Below are positions 34,750 to 43,140 of a stretch of 64,000 bases of DNA, piece after piece. The stretch's first letter is position 1. The number at the start of each line of letters is the position of its first letter. Below the pieces are notes generated by a model. It worked only from the letters and a program-made list of their open reading frames with translations. It had not been told where the DNA came from and made no database searches. The translations under genes were made by a program, and so were the position numbers. Origin of the DNA: Sporolactobacillus kofuensis (GTDB taxonomy: Bacteria; Bacillota; Bacilli; Bacillales; Sporolactobacillaceae); assembly GCF_042660205.1 (NCBI RefSeq), contig NZ_JBHSTQ010000004.1, positions 1 through 64,000 on the forward strand, written 5' to 3'.

Positions 34750-35055
34750 GTGCGCAAATATGAAATTATGTACATTCTCCGTCCGGATCTGGAAGAAGAA
34801 CAGGAAAAAGCCGTTAAGGAAAAACTGGCTTCTATTCTGACGGACAATGGCGCCGAAATCAATGAAGTCAAGGAAATGGGCAAACGTCGCCTAGCCTATG
34901 AAATCAATGATTTGAATGCTGGTGTCTATGTCGTTCTGTACGTAACCGCCGGTAGCGAAGCCATCAACGAATTTGATCGTCTTGTTAAGATCAATGAAGA
35001 CGTGCTTCGTTTCATGACGATTCAAGACGAACGCAAGCCTGAAGAAGCGAAATAA
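34750..35055 (+). CDS. rpsF: 30S ribosomal protein S6
   Basis: S6 pairs with S18 on the platform of the 30S subunit. The 101-residue protein starts with GTG at 34750 ('RKYEIMYILRPDLEEE'), with GGGGAGGTG upstream at six bases. A GTG at 34741 in frame overlaps the ribosome site and is unlikely. 'KRRLAYEINDLNAGVYVVLY' is typical. It is first in the rpsF-ssb-rpsR operon. Confidence 0.97.
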   Translation: MRKYEIMYILRPDLEEEQEKAVKEKLASILTDNGAEINEVKEMGKRRLAYEINDLNAGVYVVLYVTAGSEAINEFDRLVKINEDVLRFMTIQDERKPEEAK

Positions 35056-35085
35056 TTGATTGAATAAGAAAGGGGACTGGTCTTG

Positions 35086-35595
35086 ATGATCAATCGCGTT
35101 GTTTTGGTTGGCCGGCTGACAAAAAATCCTGAATTAAGGTACACGCCGAATGGTGTTGCTGTGACAAGTTTTACGATCGCAGTCAATCGTCCATTTTCGA
35201 ACCAACAGGGTGAACGAGATGCTGACTTCATACCGGTTGTTGTCTGGAGAAGACAGGCTGAAAACGCAGCAAATTTCCTGCAAAAGGGAAATCTTGCCGG
35301 AGTTGATGGCCGCATTCAGACACGCAGTTATGAAAATAACGAAGGTCGTCGAGTGTATATTACGGAAGTTGTTGCTGACAGTGTACAGTTCCTTGAGCCT
35401 AAAGGTTCAAGAAACACGGACAGTGGTAGCTTTGCGTCAACTGCACCGTCGCCATCAGATCAGCGTGGCGGTTATGCTCCGGCCAATCGCCAAAGCAATG
35501 GCCAAGGTCAAAGCCAAGGCACTCCTTCTTTCGATGATCCTTTCGCAAATGACAGCAAACCGATTGATATATCGGATGATGATTTGCCGTTCTGA
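35086..35595 (+). CDS. ssb: single-stranded DNA-binding protein
   Basis: SSB coats single-stranded DNA at forks. The 169-residue chain has an OB fold (about 1-110, starting 'MINRVVLVGRLTKNPELRYT'), then a flexible Gly/Gln/Ser-rich linker, and the acidic tip DISDDDLPF that recruits partner proteins. I use the ATG at 35086; a TTG just before it is in frame. It lies between rpsF and rpsR. Confidence 0.97.
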   Translation: MINRVVLVGRLTKNPELRYTPNGVAVTSFTIAVNRPFSNQQGERDADFIPVVVWRRQAENAANFLQKGNLAGVDGRIQTRSYENNEGRRVYITEVVADSVQFLEPKGSRNTDSGSFASTAPSPSDQRGGYAPANRQSNGQGQSQGTPSFDDPFANDSKPIDISDDDLPF

Positions 35596-35633
35596 TTCAA
35601 ATGGTTAAATGAAAATTAAGGGAGGTGCCGATA

Positions 35634-35864
35634 ATGGCAGTACGCCGCTCACGTGGTAAACGTCGTAAAGTATGTTTCTTTACCGTTAACCATATTACTT
35701 ATATTGACTATAAGGATGTTGATTTGCTGAGACGCTTTATTTCTGAACGAGGAAAGATTTTGCCTCGTCGTGTAACAGGAACAAGCGCGAAGTACCAACG
35801 TCAACTGACAAGAGCGATCAAACGCGCGCGTCAGATGGCTTTGCTTCCGTACACTACGGAATGA
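35634..35864 (+). CDS. rpsR: 30S ribosomal protein S18
   Basis: The 76-residue basic protein 'AVRRSRGKRRKVCFFTVNHI' ... 'LPRRVTGTSAKYQRQLTRAI' is S18. GGGAGGTG lies six bases before the ATG at 35634. It is the last gene of the operon and is followed by a long terminator. Confidence 0.97.
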   Translation: MAVRRSRGKRRKVCFFTVNHITYIDYKDVDLLRRFISERGKILPRRVTGTSAKYQRQLTRAIKRARQMALLPYTTE

Positions 35865-35876
35865 TGAAGAGATGAA

Positions 35877-35930
35877 GAAGAGGATGTTTCTCTCCCGGGT
35901 ACTCGGGACGGAGACATCCTCTTTTTTTGA
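35877..35930 (+). terminator. strong terminator after rpsR
   Basis: A long stem with outer AGAGGATGT.CTC and GAG.ACATCCTCT arms and an inner CCCG/CGGG helix is followed by T7. It starts a dozen bases after the stop. Confidence 0.9.
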
Positions 35931-35963
35931 AAGATAAGTAAGTATAACCTATTTTTACGTGAA

Positions 35964-36070
35964 ATGAAGCGAAGATGCGAGACGCCTGTGGAGCGTTCCT
36001 ACTGATCGCGAGCCAAGCAAACAATCGAAGCGCATATAGTGATGCAAAATAATAACTGGACGTTATTTGC
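35964..36070 (+). repeat. dispersed intergenic repeat, copy E
   Basis: It contains GAAGCGAAGATGCGAGACGC, GATCGCGAGCCAAGCAAAC and ATCGAAGCGC with GTGATGCAAAATAA. The GAAGATGCGAGA and ATGCAAAATAA segments match copy G. It lies between the convergent rpsR and DUF420 genes. Confidence 0.75.
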
Positions 36071-36106
36071 CGTACTTTTTCTTTCCCCACTGTTCCCATT
36101 AGAAGG

Positions 36107-36140
36107 TAAAACAAAAGCCCCGAGAAACTCGGAGCTTCGC
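36107..36140 (-). terminator. terminator after the DUF420 gene
   Basis: On the minus strand AAGCTCCGAG-TTT-CTCGGGGCTT is followed by TTGTTTT, ten bases after the stop codon. Confidence 0.8.
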
Positions 36141-36150
36141 ATCTAAACGA

Positions 36151-36720
36151 TTAATAATACGGAGCCATCATCAGATAAACAATAACTCCAGTAAGACTTA
36201 CATAAAGCCAGATCGGCATGGTCCAACGAACAATTCGTTTGTGCTTAGTTACTTGCATCGTCCAGCCCCATACAAGTGAGAGTAGGGCTAAAGGAACGAC
36301 GATCGCAGCTAAGGCACTATGCGTAATAAGAATAAAGAAATAAATCGGCCGAATGATCCCTACGCCACCGTAATGAGGAGGTGGAGCAAGATAGTGAAAC
36401 GAAAGATAGGAGAATAAGAACAGCAGTGTGGATGTAAAAGCCGCAAGAATGAATCCACGGTGAATCGTAATCTTCTTATTCTTAATTGCAACCAGTCCGG
36501 CGATGAGAAAAATAAAGGTAAAGCTATTGAACAGAGCGTTCAAACGCGGGAGCAGATAAACATCGAATCCGATATGTCCTTTGTAACCTATAAAAGGTGC
36601 AAAAAAAAGCAAAAGGATCAATGCATCAGCAACCACAGAAAAAAAAAGAATGGACACGACATAGCGCTTGTTCGCTTTCGCCTTATCTTGTCCAACCTGC
36701 GCATCCACTTGTTTCCGCAT
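36151..36720 (-). CDS. DUF420 membrane protein (CtaM/YozB-like)
   Basis: The 189-residue protein has five predicted membrane segments after a charged N-terminus and matches DUF420. Conserved polar features include N-A-L-F-N in 'LNALFNSFTFIF', 'KKITIHRGFI', a His in 'ILITHSALAAIV' and 'KHKRIVRWTMPIWLYVS'. Family members such as CtaM are needed for assembly of heme-copper terminal oxidases; no oxidase gene is in this window, so a role in respiration is inference. GAAGGAG lies nine bases before the ATG. It is monocistronic with its own terminator. Confidence 0.8.
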   Translation of the reverse strand: MRKQVDAQVGQDKAKANKRYVVSILFFSVVADALILLLFFAPFIGYKGHIGFDVYLLPRLNALFNSFTFIFLIAGLVAIKNKKITIHRGFILAAFTSTLLFLFSYLSFHYLAPPPHYGGVGIIRPIYFFILITHSALAAIVVPLALLSLVWGWTMQVTKHKRIVRWTMPIWLYVSLTGVIVYLMMAPYY

Positions 36721-36817
36721 GATTTGGCAACTCCTTCGTCATAAAACAGACACATTTATTTTATCATAGGGGAGATGTAAGAAGGAATCAAGAAAAAAAG
36801 CTGGACAGGGCACAGTC

Positions 36818-37474
36818 TTATTCCGGTGAAGAGGGGGCATTTTTTTCAGAAAGTAACTGTTCAGTTATGTTTTTGATTCGTGTGTGCGTGGTAAATTCTT
36901 CCTCAATCATCTCTTTGAGAATCACTGTAATAAAATAATGCACCGATGCCAAATGTTTAAATTGAATAATTGAAGTGAGTGCTTCTTTGTAAATTTGGAA
37001 GAACAAAGGCTCCGGGTTCCCTTTCTGGATTTCTCCATAGGCCTCATAAAGAAGATCAATTTTGTCGGCGACGGCAAGAAGCTTTCCCTCGAGAGACCGG
37101 TCTTTTCCTTCTTTGAACCGCCCTTCATAGACTTGCCTAAATTGCTGAGGAAACTCTTTGTTCAAGTATTCCTGTGTCATTGACCCTTCAACCTGAGAAA
37201 AGAGCTCCCGTAATTTGGGCAGTGCATATTTCACTGGTGTCTTAATATCGCCGGTGAACAGTTCGGAATAGTCATGATTGATCGCTTTCTCATAGACAGT
37301 TTTCCAATCTACTGTTTGCCCATTTTGTTCCTCAACAGTTGCTAGGAACTGTACAATGGTTGCCACCTTGAACGAATGGCTGGCGACCGAATGTTCTTGG
37401 TATTTAAAAACGCCTGGACAGCGATAAATGCCCTCCAGGTCAGACAAGCTTTGAAAATATTTATGAATACCCAT
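36818..37474 (-). CDS. HD-domain phosphohydrolase (YfbR-like)
   Basis: The 218-residue protein has an HD fold: first His in 'YQEHSVASHSFKVA', the HD pair in 'AINHDYSELFTGDIKTPVKY', and a final Asp in 'LLAVADKIDLLYEA'. The HDxxE..TGDxxTPVK pattern is that of YfbR-type 5'-deoxynucleotidases, which remove phosphate from dNMPs. The exact substrate is not provable here. GGGAGGAG lies five bases before the ATG. It belongs to the minus-strand island 36.1-39.1 kb. Confidence 0.8.
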   Translation of the reverse strand: MGIHKYFQSLSDLEGIYRCPGVFKYQEHSVASHSFKVATIVQFLATVEEQNGQTVDWKTVYEKAINHDYSELFTGDIKTPVKYALPKLRELFSQVEGSMTQEYLNKEFPQQFRQVYEGRFKEGKDRSLEGKLLAVADKIDLLYEAYGEIQKGNPEPLFFQIYKEALTSIIQFKHLASVHYFITVILKEMIEEEFTTHTRIKNITEQLLSEKNAPSSPE

Positions 37475-37527
37475 AAATTTCTCCTCCCGCTTGAAAAAAT
37501 ATTAGGACAACCGTTACTTTTCGTGAC

Positions 37528-38007
37528 TTAGTTGTCGGTCAATACATAACCACTATCTTTTCGTTTTTCCTGATTTAAATGAGAAGTCAATGTGATTAAA
37601 TCCGAAATGTTGAGTAGCGGTAATGTCTTATCATTATGCACAATTGCTGAGTTAATGAATGGTTGCGTGAACCGTTCATCAGCGTCAATCAATTGATCGG
37701 ATTCAAAAGTGTCACCAACTGCATCCACGTCAATCGCTAAAGATTCTGAGCCCGATTGACAAATTACATATTTTCTATCTTTATTCGAAAATGCGTTTTC
37801 TGATGAGTGGAAGACAGCGTTTAGTGCAAGGACAGGAAGAACAGATCCTCTCAATGAAATGAGTCCGGAAAAATAAGGATGAGTGACCGGTACGGATAAT
37901 ATAGGAATGGGTTCGATGATCTCTTGAATGTCACGAATGAATACGCCAAGTTCCTCCCTACCCACGAACAAGGAAATACCGGAGTAAATTTCTGAACTTG
38001 CTGCCAA
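37528..38007 (-). CDS. CheW-like domain protein
   Basis: The 159-residue protein is a single CheW fold: 'FVGREELGVFIRDIQEIIEP', then 'YFSGLISLRGSVLPVLALNA' and a final 'KTLPLLNISDLI'. CheW couples chemoreceptors to the histidine kinase CheA. No other chemotaxis gene is nearby, so it may serve a distant array or a different two-component scaffold. Translation probably starts at TTG (38007) after AGAGGTGAT. Confidence 0.82.
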   Translation of the reverse strand: MAASSEIYSGISLFVGREELGVFIRDIQEIIEPIPILSVPVTHPYFSGLISLRGSVLPVLALNAVFHSSENAFSNKDRKYVICQSGSESLAIDVDAVGDTFESDQLIDADERFTQPFINSAIVHNDKTLPLLNISDLITLTSHLNQEKRKDSGYVLTDN

Positions 38008-38134
38008 TTCAAATCACCTCTATTGATATAAATGAAAGCATGTCAGAAAAAAATTCAGAAATGCTCTCTCTCTTTTTACTATTTCGAACAGAATCGAGAA
38101 TTACTTAATACTATAAACGAAAAGAATGGACGCG

Positions 38135-39070
38135 TCATTTATTTTCCAAATGCGGAACAGAATCTGGTTCAATGATTTCTCTGTCGCTGTACCATGGATT
38201 GATATGAATTAATACTTCTCCTACATCGGGGTACTGCTGGATGATCTTTGCTCGAATTGCCTCGGTTAGATCATCACCCTTTTGAATCGTAAAGGAAGCG
38301 GGTATACGAATTTGGGCATCAATGAGCACAACGTTTCCATGTTCCCGTGCACGTAAGATATCAATTTTTTTCACTTCAGGAAATGAGAGAAACACCTCGC
38401 TGTATTTTTCCTGATCTACTGGATTCACGCTGCTTTCCATAAGGACGTTTGTCGATTTTATCATCATGATCACACCGATTCTCAAAATAAGAATCGAGAC
38501 GACAATACCTGCAACCGGATCACCATAATGGGTATAGGGAAGTTGAAAAATACTGCCCATCCAACTGATGCCGAGTCCAAGAGCTGCAGCAATAGAAGCA
38601 TAAATATCCGCTAAATGATCGGCGGCAGTTGCGTGTAAGCTCTTGCTATGATACCGGTCTGCAGCTCTCTTCGTGTAACTATATAAAAGCCATTTCCATA
38701 CTGCGGATATAAGAGCAGCACCAAAAGCCCAAACGCTAACTGAAGATGCAGGACCGAACAAAGCCTTGATTGCTTCATAAGTTAAGAACGAAGCGGCAAG
38801 AATAAGGATAATAGAAATAAAGGCTGTTGATATATCTTCTGCTTTGCCATGTCCGTAAGGGTGTTCACGATCGGCAGGATGATTGGACAACTTCATTGAG
38901 CCAATAGTCGCAATGGACGCAATGACATCACCACCATTGTGGACACCGTCAGCGACAAGCGCAGTACTATGGAAAATCATTCCGAAAATGATTTTTATTA
39001 ATGTAAGAAGCAAGTTACTTACCAAACTGACCCATGCAGTAAATAGTGCTTTTGGTCCTTCATAAGTCAT
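38135..39070 (-). CDS. cation diffusion facilitator transporter
   Basis: CDF proteins exchange divalent metal for protons to export the metal. The 311-residue chain has six membrane segments; metal-site residues are visible in TM2 (DGVHNGGD) and TM5 (HATAADHLAD), and the cytoplasmic C-terminal domain ends 'VLIHINPWYSD'. An H-x3-D pair occurs in both TM2 and TM5. Zn, Mn or another metal cannot be chosen from sequence alone. It has a 200-base leader with a terminator-like hairpin, which suggests regulated expression. Confidence 0.88.
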   Translation of the reverse strand: MTYEGPKALFTAWVSLVSNLLLTLIKIIFGMIFHSTALVADGVHNGGDVIASIATIGSMKLSNHPADREHPYGHGKAEDISTAFISIILILAASFLTYEAIKALFGPASSVSVWAFGAALISAVWKWLLYSYTKRAADRYHSKSLHATAADHLADIYASIAAALGLGISWMGSIFQLPYTHYGDPVAGIVVSILILRIGVIMMIKSTNVLMESSVNPVDQEKYSEVFLSFPEVKKIDILRAREHGNVVLIDAQIRIPASFTIQKGDDLTEAIRAKIIQQYPDVGEVLIHINPWYSDREIIEPDSVPHLENK

Positions 39071-39111
39071 AATGATTCACACCCCTCAAATTGTTTGCCG
39101 GAGGCAAGAAA

Positions 39112-39146
39112 CGGAAAAGGCAATCCGCAAGCGGATCGCCTTTTAA
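39112..39146 (-). promoter_or_regulatory. terminator-like hairpin in the leader of the CDF gene
   Basis: A 14-bp stem, AAAAGGCGATCCGC and GCGGATTGCCTTTT with one mismatch, lies 45 bases before the CDF start on the minus strand. Further upstream are small hairpins (GGGT/ACCC, CAAC/GTTG). It does not match the yybP-ykoY or NiCo riboswitch consensus as I know them. The rest of 39147-39531 shows only a TATAAT at 39376 for yybS with a poor -35. Confidence 0.5.
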
Positions 39147-39531
39147 AAAAAAATGTATAATAATAAGCAAAGTTCTCATCACGGTACCAACTCTCGTTGA
39201 TAGATTAGTCAATAATTTGGGAGGGTAAGTAGATACCCTTATATCGTTATTAATAAGCATAGGGGCAAAAATAAAAACGCTTTCTTTTTTCTTGAATAGA
39301 ACATTTTCATTATATGAAGAGCGCTTGTAAATTGCAAGCCAAAGATCTCTCTTTCAATGAAAAGAACTTTTGTATTATAATAAAATTTATGAAGTTCTTA
39401 GAAAATGATTGCTTGACGATGCAAGAGATCTTGTCCAATAAGGTTGTCGAGCAACAGAAAAAATAGAAATGGATTATGATTTGGGGAACGTGGAACTTAC
39501 GGCGATTCCCTACTTTTTGAGAGGTGTCAAC

Positions 39532-40476
39532 ATGACTGATCGGAACGCTCTGAAAAGAGGAGCGCTTGCACTACTAGTTCTCTATGTACTCATTGCACTC
39601 ACATTCTTTGTACCCTATGTTTCACTCGTGTCGACCTGGTTTATTCCCCTGCCAATTATGTACGTAGTGGCGCGGGATGGTTGGAAGAATGCACTAGTGA
39701 CTATGGGACTTGGACTGATCCTTCTCGTCATTATTGATCAGTCCTTCTATTTATTGTTCCCTTTATTTTTTATGATACTTGGTTTTGTACTCGGATTTAT
39801 GATTCGTCTCAAAAAGTCTGCATTTGCGCTCTTGCTTGCCGGTAGTTTGACAAATAGTGCAGTATTGATTATTTATTTGGCAATATCGGTACTGGCTTAC
39901 CATTTTAATCCTGTGTCGGCGGCTCAAGCAGCACTAAATGATTCACTGCAACAGACAATCGCTCAAATTCAACCGTTGGTGGAGCAAGATACAAGCGAGA
40001 TCGTTAGTATCTATAAGAGTCAATTGGATATTCTTGTACGTTTGGCACCAACGTTATTGATTATGATTGGCGTGCTCTACGCATTAATTGTTGAACTGAT
40101 TAGTTTACCAATCTTAAAGCGTCTTAAGGTGGAGACTCCGCGATGGGTACCCTTTAGGTTGTGGCAAGTACCAAAAAGCGTGATCTGGTTCTATCTAGTC
40201 GTTCTGTTTATCGGCCAGATAGGTATGGAGAATGGGACACCGTTAAATACGGCTGTAATTAATATTAGTTTTATTCTTCAAATGTTACTGGCAATTCAAG
40301 GCTTTAGCTTTATCTATTACTTTGCACATGAAAAGAAATTCCCGGTGATTGTACCGATTACGTTGACCGTACTGTTTTTGCTGCTGGGCGCTTTGCTACT
40401 GCAATTGGTATGGATATTGGGTATAATTGACCTGGGTTTCAATCTCCGGAAACGTATCAGTCAGAAGAAATCATAA
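39532..40476 (+). CDS. yybS: DUF2232 membrane protein YybS
   Basis: The 314-residue protein has about eight membrane segments and matches the DUF2232/YybS family, of unknown function. It shows 'GWKNALVTMGLGLILLVI' and a Gly-rich 'FMILGFVLGFMIRLKKSAF' early in the chain. The ATG at 39532 has GAGAGGTG upstream; the frame is open earlier but without a site. It precedes gdpP as in B. subtilis. Confidence 0.88.
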   Translation: MTDRNALKRGALALLVLYVLIALTFFVPYVSLVSTWFIPLPIMYVVARDGWKNALVTMGLGLILLVIIDQSFYLLFPLFFMILGFVLGFMIRLKKSAFALLLAGSLTNSAVLIIYLAISVLAYHFNPVSAAQAALNDSLQQTIAQIQPLVEQDTSEIVSIYKSQLDILVRLAPTLLIMIGVLYALIVELISLPILKRLKVETPRWVPFRLWQVPKSVIWFYLVVLFIGQIGMENGTPLNTAVINISFILQMLLAIQGFSFIYYFAHEKKFPVIVPITLTVLFLLLGALLLQLVWILGIIDLGFNLRKRISQKKS

Positions 40477-40661
40477 GAAGCCGCGTAGACGTGCATGATA
40501 GAATCAGTTGCTCATCGGAAATCAACAATCGACATTTCAGAGAAACGAAACTGAAAACATCGTAGTGAATCAAATTGTTATTTTCTGTTGATGTTTGCTT
40601 GATCGGTATCTACTTTTTCAGAATAAAGGTAGACAAATGCGGCCACAGGAGCTGAATAATT

Positions 40662-42641
40662 TTGGCGAATCAATTTAAACATCGGTGGCGCAGCGATCTA
40701 CTCAGTATGATCGGCCTGCTCTTTCTCCTTTTTCTTGTTTTTATCGCATTTTTAAACTGGATGCTGGCGATTGCCGGTCTTTTACTTCTTGCTCTGTCCG
40801 CATTATGGTTCTTGCTCAATGAACGGCAATTTGATAAAGAATTGATTCAATATGTGGCAGGCTTGTCTTATCGATTAAAAAAGGTTGGCAATGAAGTGCT
40901 GCTCAATATGCCGATTGGCATTTTACTCTATGATGAAGCAGAGCATGTCGAATGGGTAAACCCTTATCTTAATCAAATCGTTGATGGCGAATCGAAGACG
41001 ATTATTGGAAGATCTTTGAATGAAATTTCCGAGGCAATAGAAAAATTGGTTGCTTCGGACAAAGAGTCAATGATTGTTGCATTAAATGATCGACAATATA
41101 GAGTACGGCTGAAACGTTCAGAACGCTTACTTTATTTTACCGATATTACCGATATATTAGAGATAAAAAAACAGTATTACAACGAGAAAACGGTGCTTGC
41201 GTTAATCTTTCTTGATAACTACGATGAAGTGACTCAAGGGATCGAAGACCAAGTGCGCAGCACGATCAACAATGAAACAACCACAATTATTAAGACATGG
41301 GCGACGCAACATGGCATCTATTTGCGACGTACAGCATCTGATCGTTTTCTTGCCATATTAAACGAACGGCTACTAAACGCGATTGAGGAAGAACATTTCT
41401 CGGTATTGGACAAAGTACGTGAAATCACGGTGCCCCATAGTCATATCCCGCTAACTTTAAGTATCGGCGTCGGCGCGGGGACGGCCGCATTGGAGGACTT
41501 GGGAAGCTATGCTCAGTCTGCGCTTGACCTCGGACTTGGACGAGGTGGTGATCAGGCAGTAATTAAACGTCCTGATGGTGATGTCCGATTCTATGGTGGA
41601 AAATCAAATCCTGTGGAGAAAAGGACACGAGTACGTGCGCGTGTGATTTCTCATGCCTTATCAGAGCTTATGCTCGAAAGTGATCAGGTGATGATTATGG
41701 GACATCGGGCACCTGACCTTGATTCAATCGGTTCCTGTATTGGCATATTGAAAATTGCACATGCCAATGGGCGAAGCGCCAAAATTATCTTGGATCAATC
41801 GAACAATGTCTCTGGGGTCGCCAAACTCATGGATGAACTAAAGAAACAAAAGAATCTATGGTCTAATTTTATTACTGCGGATCAAGCGGTTGATCAAGTC
41901 ACAAAGAGGACGTTATTAGTTATTGTCGATACGCATCGACCATCGCTTGTTGTTGACCCGGCGTTGCTTGCCGGTGTTCCGCGTGTTGTAGTTATAGACC
42001 ATCATCGAAGGGCAGAGGAATTCATTAAAGATCCGGTACTTGTTTATATGGAACCTTATGCCTCTTCAACATCCGAGCTGGTCACAGAGTTACTGGAATA
42101 CCAACCTAATGAACGACCGCTCGATTTGATTGAAGCCACCGCAATGCTTGGCGGTATTGCAGTGGATACGAAGAATTTTACACTCAGAACCGGATTTCGT
42201 ACCTTTGATGCGGCGTCCTATTTACGCGCGCATGGTGCAGATACAATCTTAGTCCAGAAATTCCTCTGTGATGATCTGGATCAGTTCAATCAACGTGCAG
42301 AATTAATTCGTCAGACAAAAATTTATAAGAACACGATCGGAATTGCAGTCGGTAGTAGCAAACAGAATTATGATCAAGTATTGCTTGCACAGACCGCGGA
42401 TACGATGCTGATGCTTGAGGGTATCCGAACTTCATTTGTCATAGGGAAAAGGACCGATGGACTTATTGGGGTTAGCGCACGTTCACTTGGTGATATGAAT
42501 GTGCAGGTGATCATGGAGAGTATCGGAGGCGGCGGCCATCTTAATAACGCAGCGACTCAGATGGCAGATGCAACTATTGAAGAAGCACTCGAGCGTGTTC
42601 ACCATGCAATTGATGAATATCTTGAAGGAGGTTTAACATAA
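40662..42641 (+). CDS. gdpP: cyclic di-AMP phosphodiesterase GdpP
   Basis: GdpP hydrolyses c-di-AMP to pApA. The 659-residue chain has two N-terminal TM helices (about 15-55), a PAS-like domain, a degenerate GGDEF domain (about 170-305) without the GGDEF signature, and DHH plus DHHA1 domains: 'GHRAPDLDSIGS', 'VVIDHHRRAEEF' and the terminal 'IGGGGHLNNAATQM'. It starts at TTG with AGGAG ten bases upstream. The stop overlaps the rplI start by one base. Confidence 0.96.
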   Translation: MANQFKHRWRSDLLSMIGLLFLLFLVFIAFLNWMLAIAGLLLLALSALWFLLNERQFDKELIQYVAGLSYRLKKVGNEVLLNMPIGILLYDEAEHVEWVNPYLNQIVDGESKTIIGRSLNEISEAIEKLVASDKESMIVALNDRQYRVRLKRSERLLYFTDITDILEIKKQYYNEKTVLALIFLDNYDEVTQGIEDQVRSTINNETTTIIKTWATQHGIYLRRTASDRFLAILNERLLNAIEEEHFSVLDKVREITVPHSHIPLTLSIGVGAGTAALEDLGSYAQSALDLGLGRGGDQAVIKRPDGDVRFYGGKSNPVEKRTRVRARVISHALSELMLESDQVMIMGHRAPDLDSIGSCIGILKIAHANGRSAKIILDQSNNVSGVAKLMDELKKQKNLWSNFITADQAVDQVTKRTLLVIVDTHRPSLVVDPALLAGVPRVVVIDHHRRAEEFIKDPVLVYMEPYASSTSELVTELLEYQPNERPLDLIEATAMLGGIAVDTKNFTLRTGFRTFDAASYLRAHGADTILVQKFLCDDLDQFNQRAELIRQTKIYKNTIGIAVGSSKQNYDQVLLAQTADTMLMLEGIRTSFVIGKRTDGLIGVSARSLGDMNVQVIMESIGGGGHLNNAATQMADATIEEALERVHHAIDEYLEGGLT

Positions 42642-43084
42642 TGAAAGTAATTTTCTTAAAAGATGTTAAAGGAAAGGGAAAATCCGGAGAAATCAAGGAC
42701 GTCTCAGAAGGCTATGCACGTAACTATCTCCTTCCTAAAAAATTTGCGGTAGAAGCAAATAAAGGAAGTTTAAATCAGTTGGAAGCGCAAAAGAAGAAAC
42801 AGCATGAAATTGAGGAAAACGAGCATAAAGAAGCGGAAGTACTCAAGGCAAAAATTGAAAAAATGACAATTGAGCTTAAAGCAAAATCCGGTGAGGGCGG
42901 TCGCCTGTTTGGGTCTATAACAAGCAAACAAATTGCTCAAGCACTCAAAAAAGCCAATGTCTCTATAGATAAACGCAAAATTGATTTACCTGAACCGATC
43001 CGAACACTTGGTTTCACAGATGTGCCGCTGAAGCTACATCCCCAGGTGACCGTCAATGTTAAGGTGCATGTGACTGAGGAATAA
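42641..43084 (+). CDS. rplI: 50S ribosomal protein L9
   Basis: The 147-residue protein has the L9 N-terminal domain 'MKVIFLKDVKGKGKSGEIKD' with 'GYARNYLLPKKFAVEA', a long helix, and a C-terminal domain ending 'VTVNVKVHVTEE'. AGGAGG in the gdpP 3' end provides the ribosome site, so gdpP and rplI are coupled. Confidence 0.97.
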   Translation: MKVIFLKDVKGKGKSGEIKDVSEGYARNYLLPKKFAVEANKGSLNQLEAQKKKQHEIEENEHKEAEVLKAKIEKMTIELKAKSGEGGRLFGSITSKQIAQALKKANVSIDKRKIDLPEPIRTLGFTDVPLKLHPQVTVNVKVHVTEE

Positions 43085-43140
43085 AGAAGCATTTTTCAAC
43101 TTGCAAGTGACGAATGCATACGTAAGGAAGGGGGCGCCAC

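Noticed and set aside
39071..39260. yybP-ykoY (Mn) or NiCo riboswitch before the CDF gene
   Set aside because: The conserved loops of those classes as I know them could not be found on either strand.
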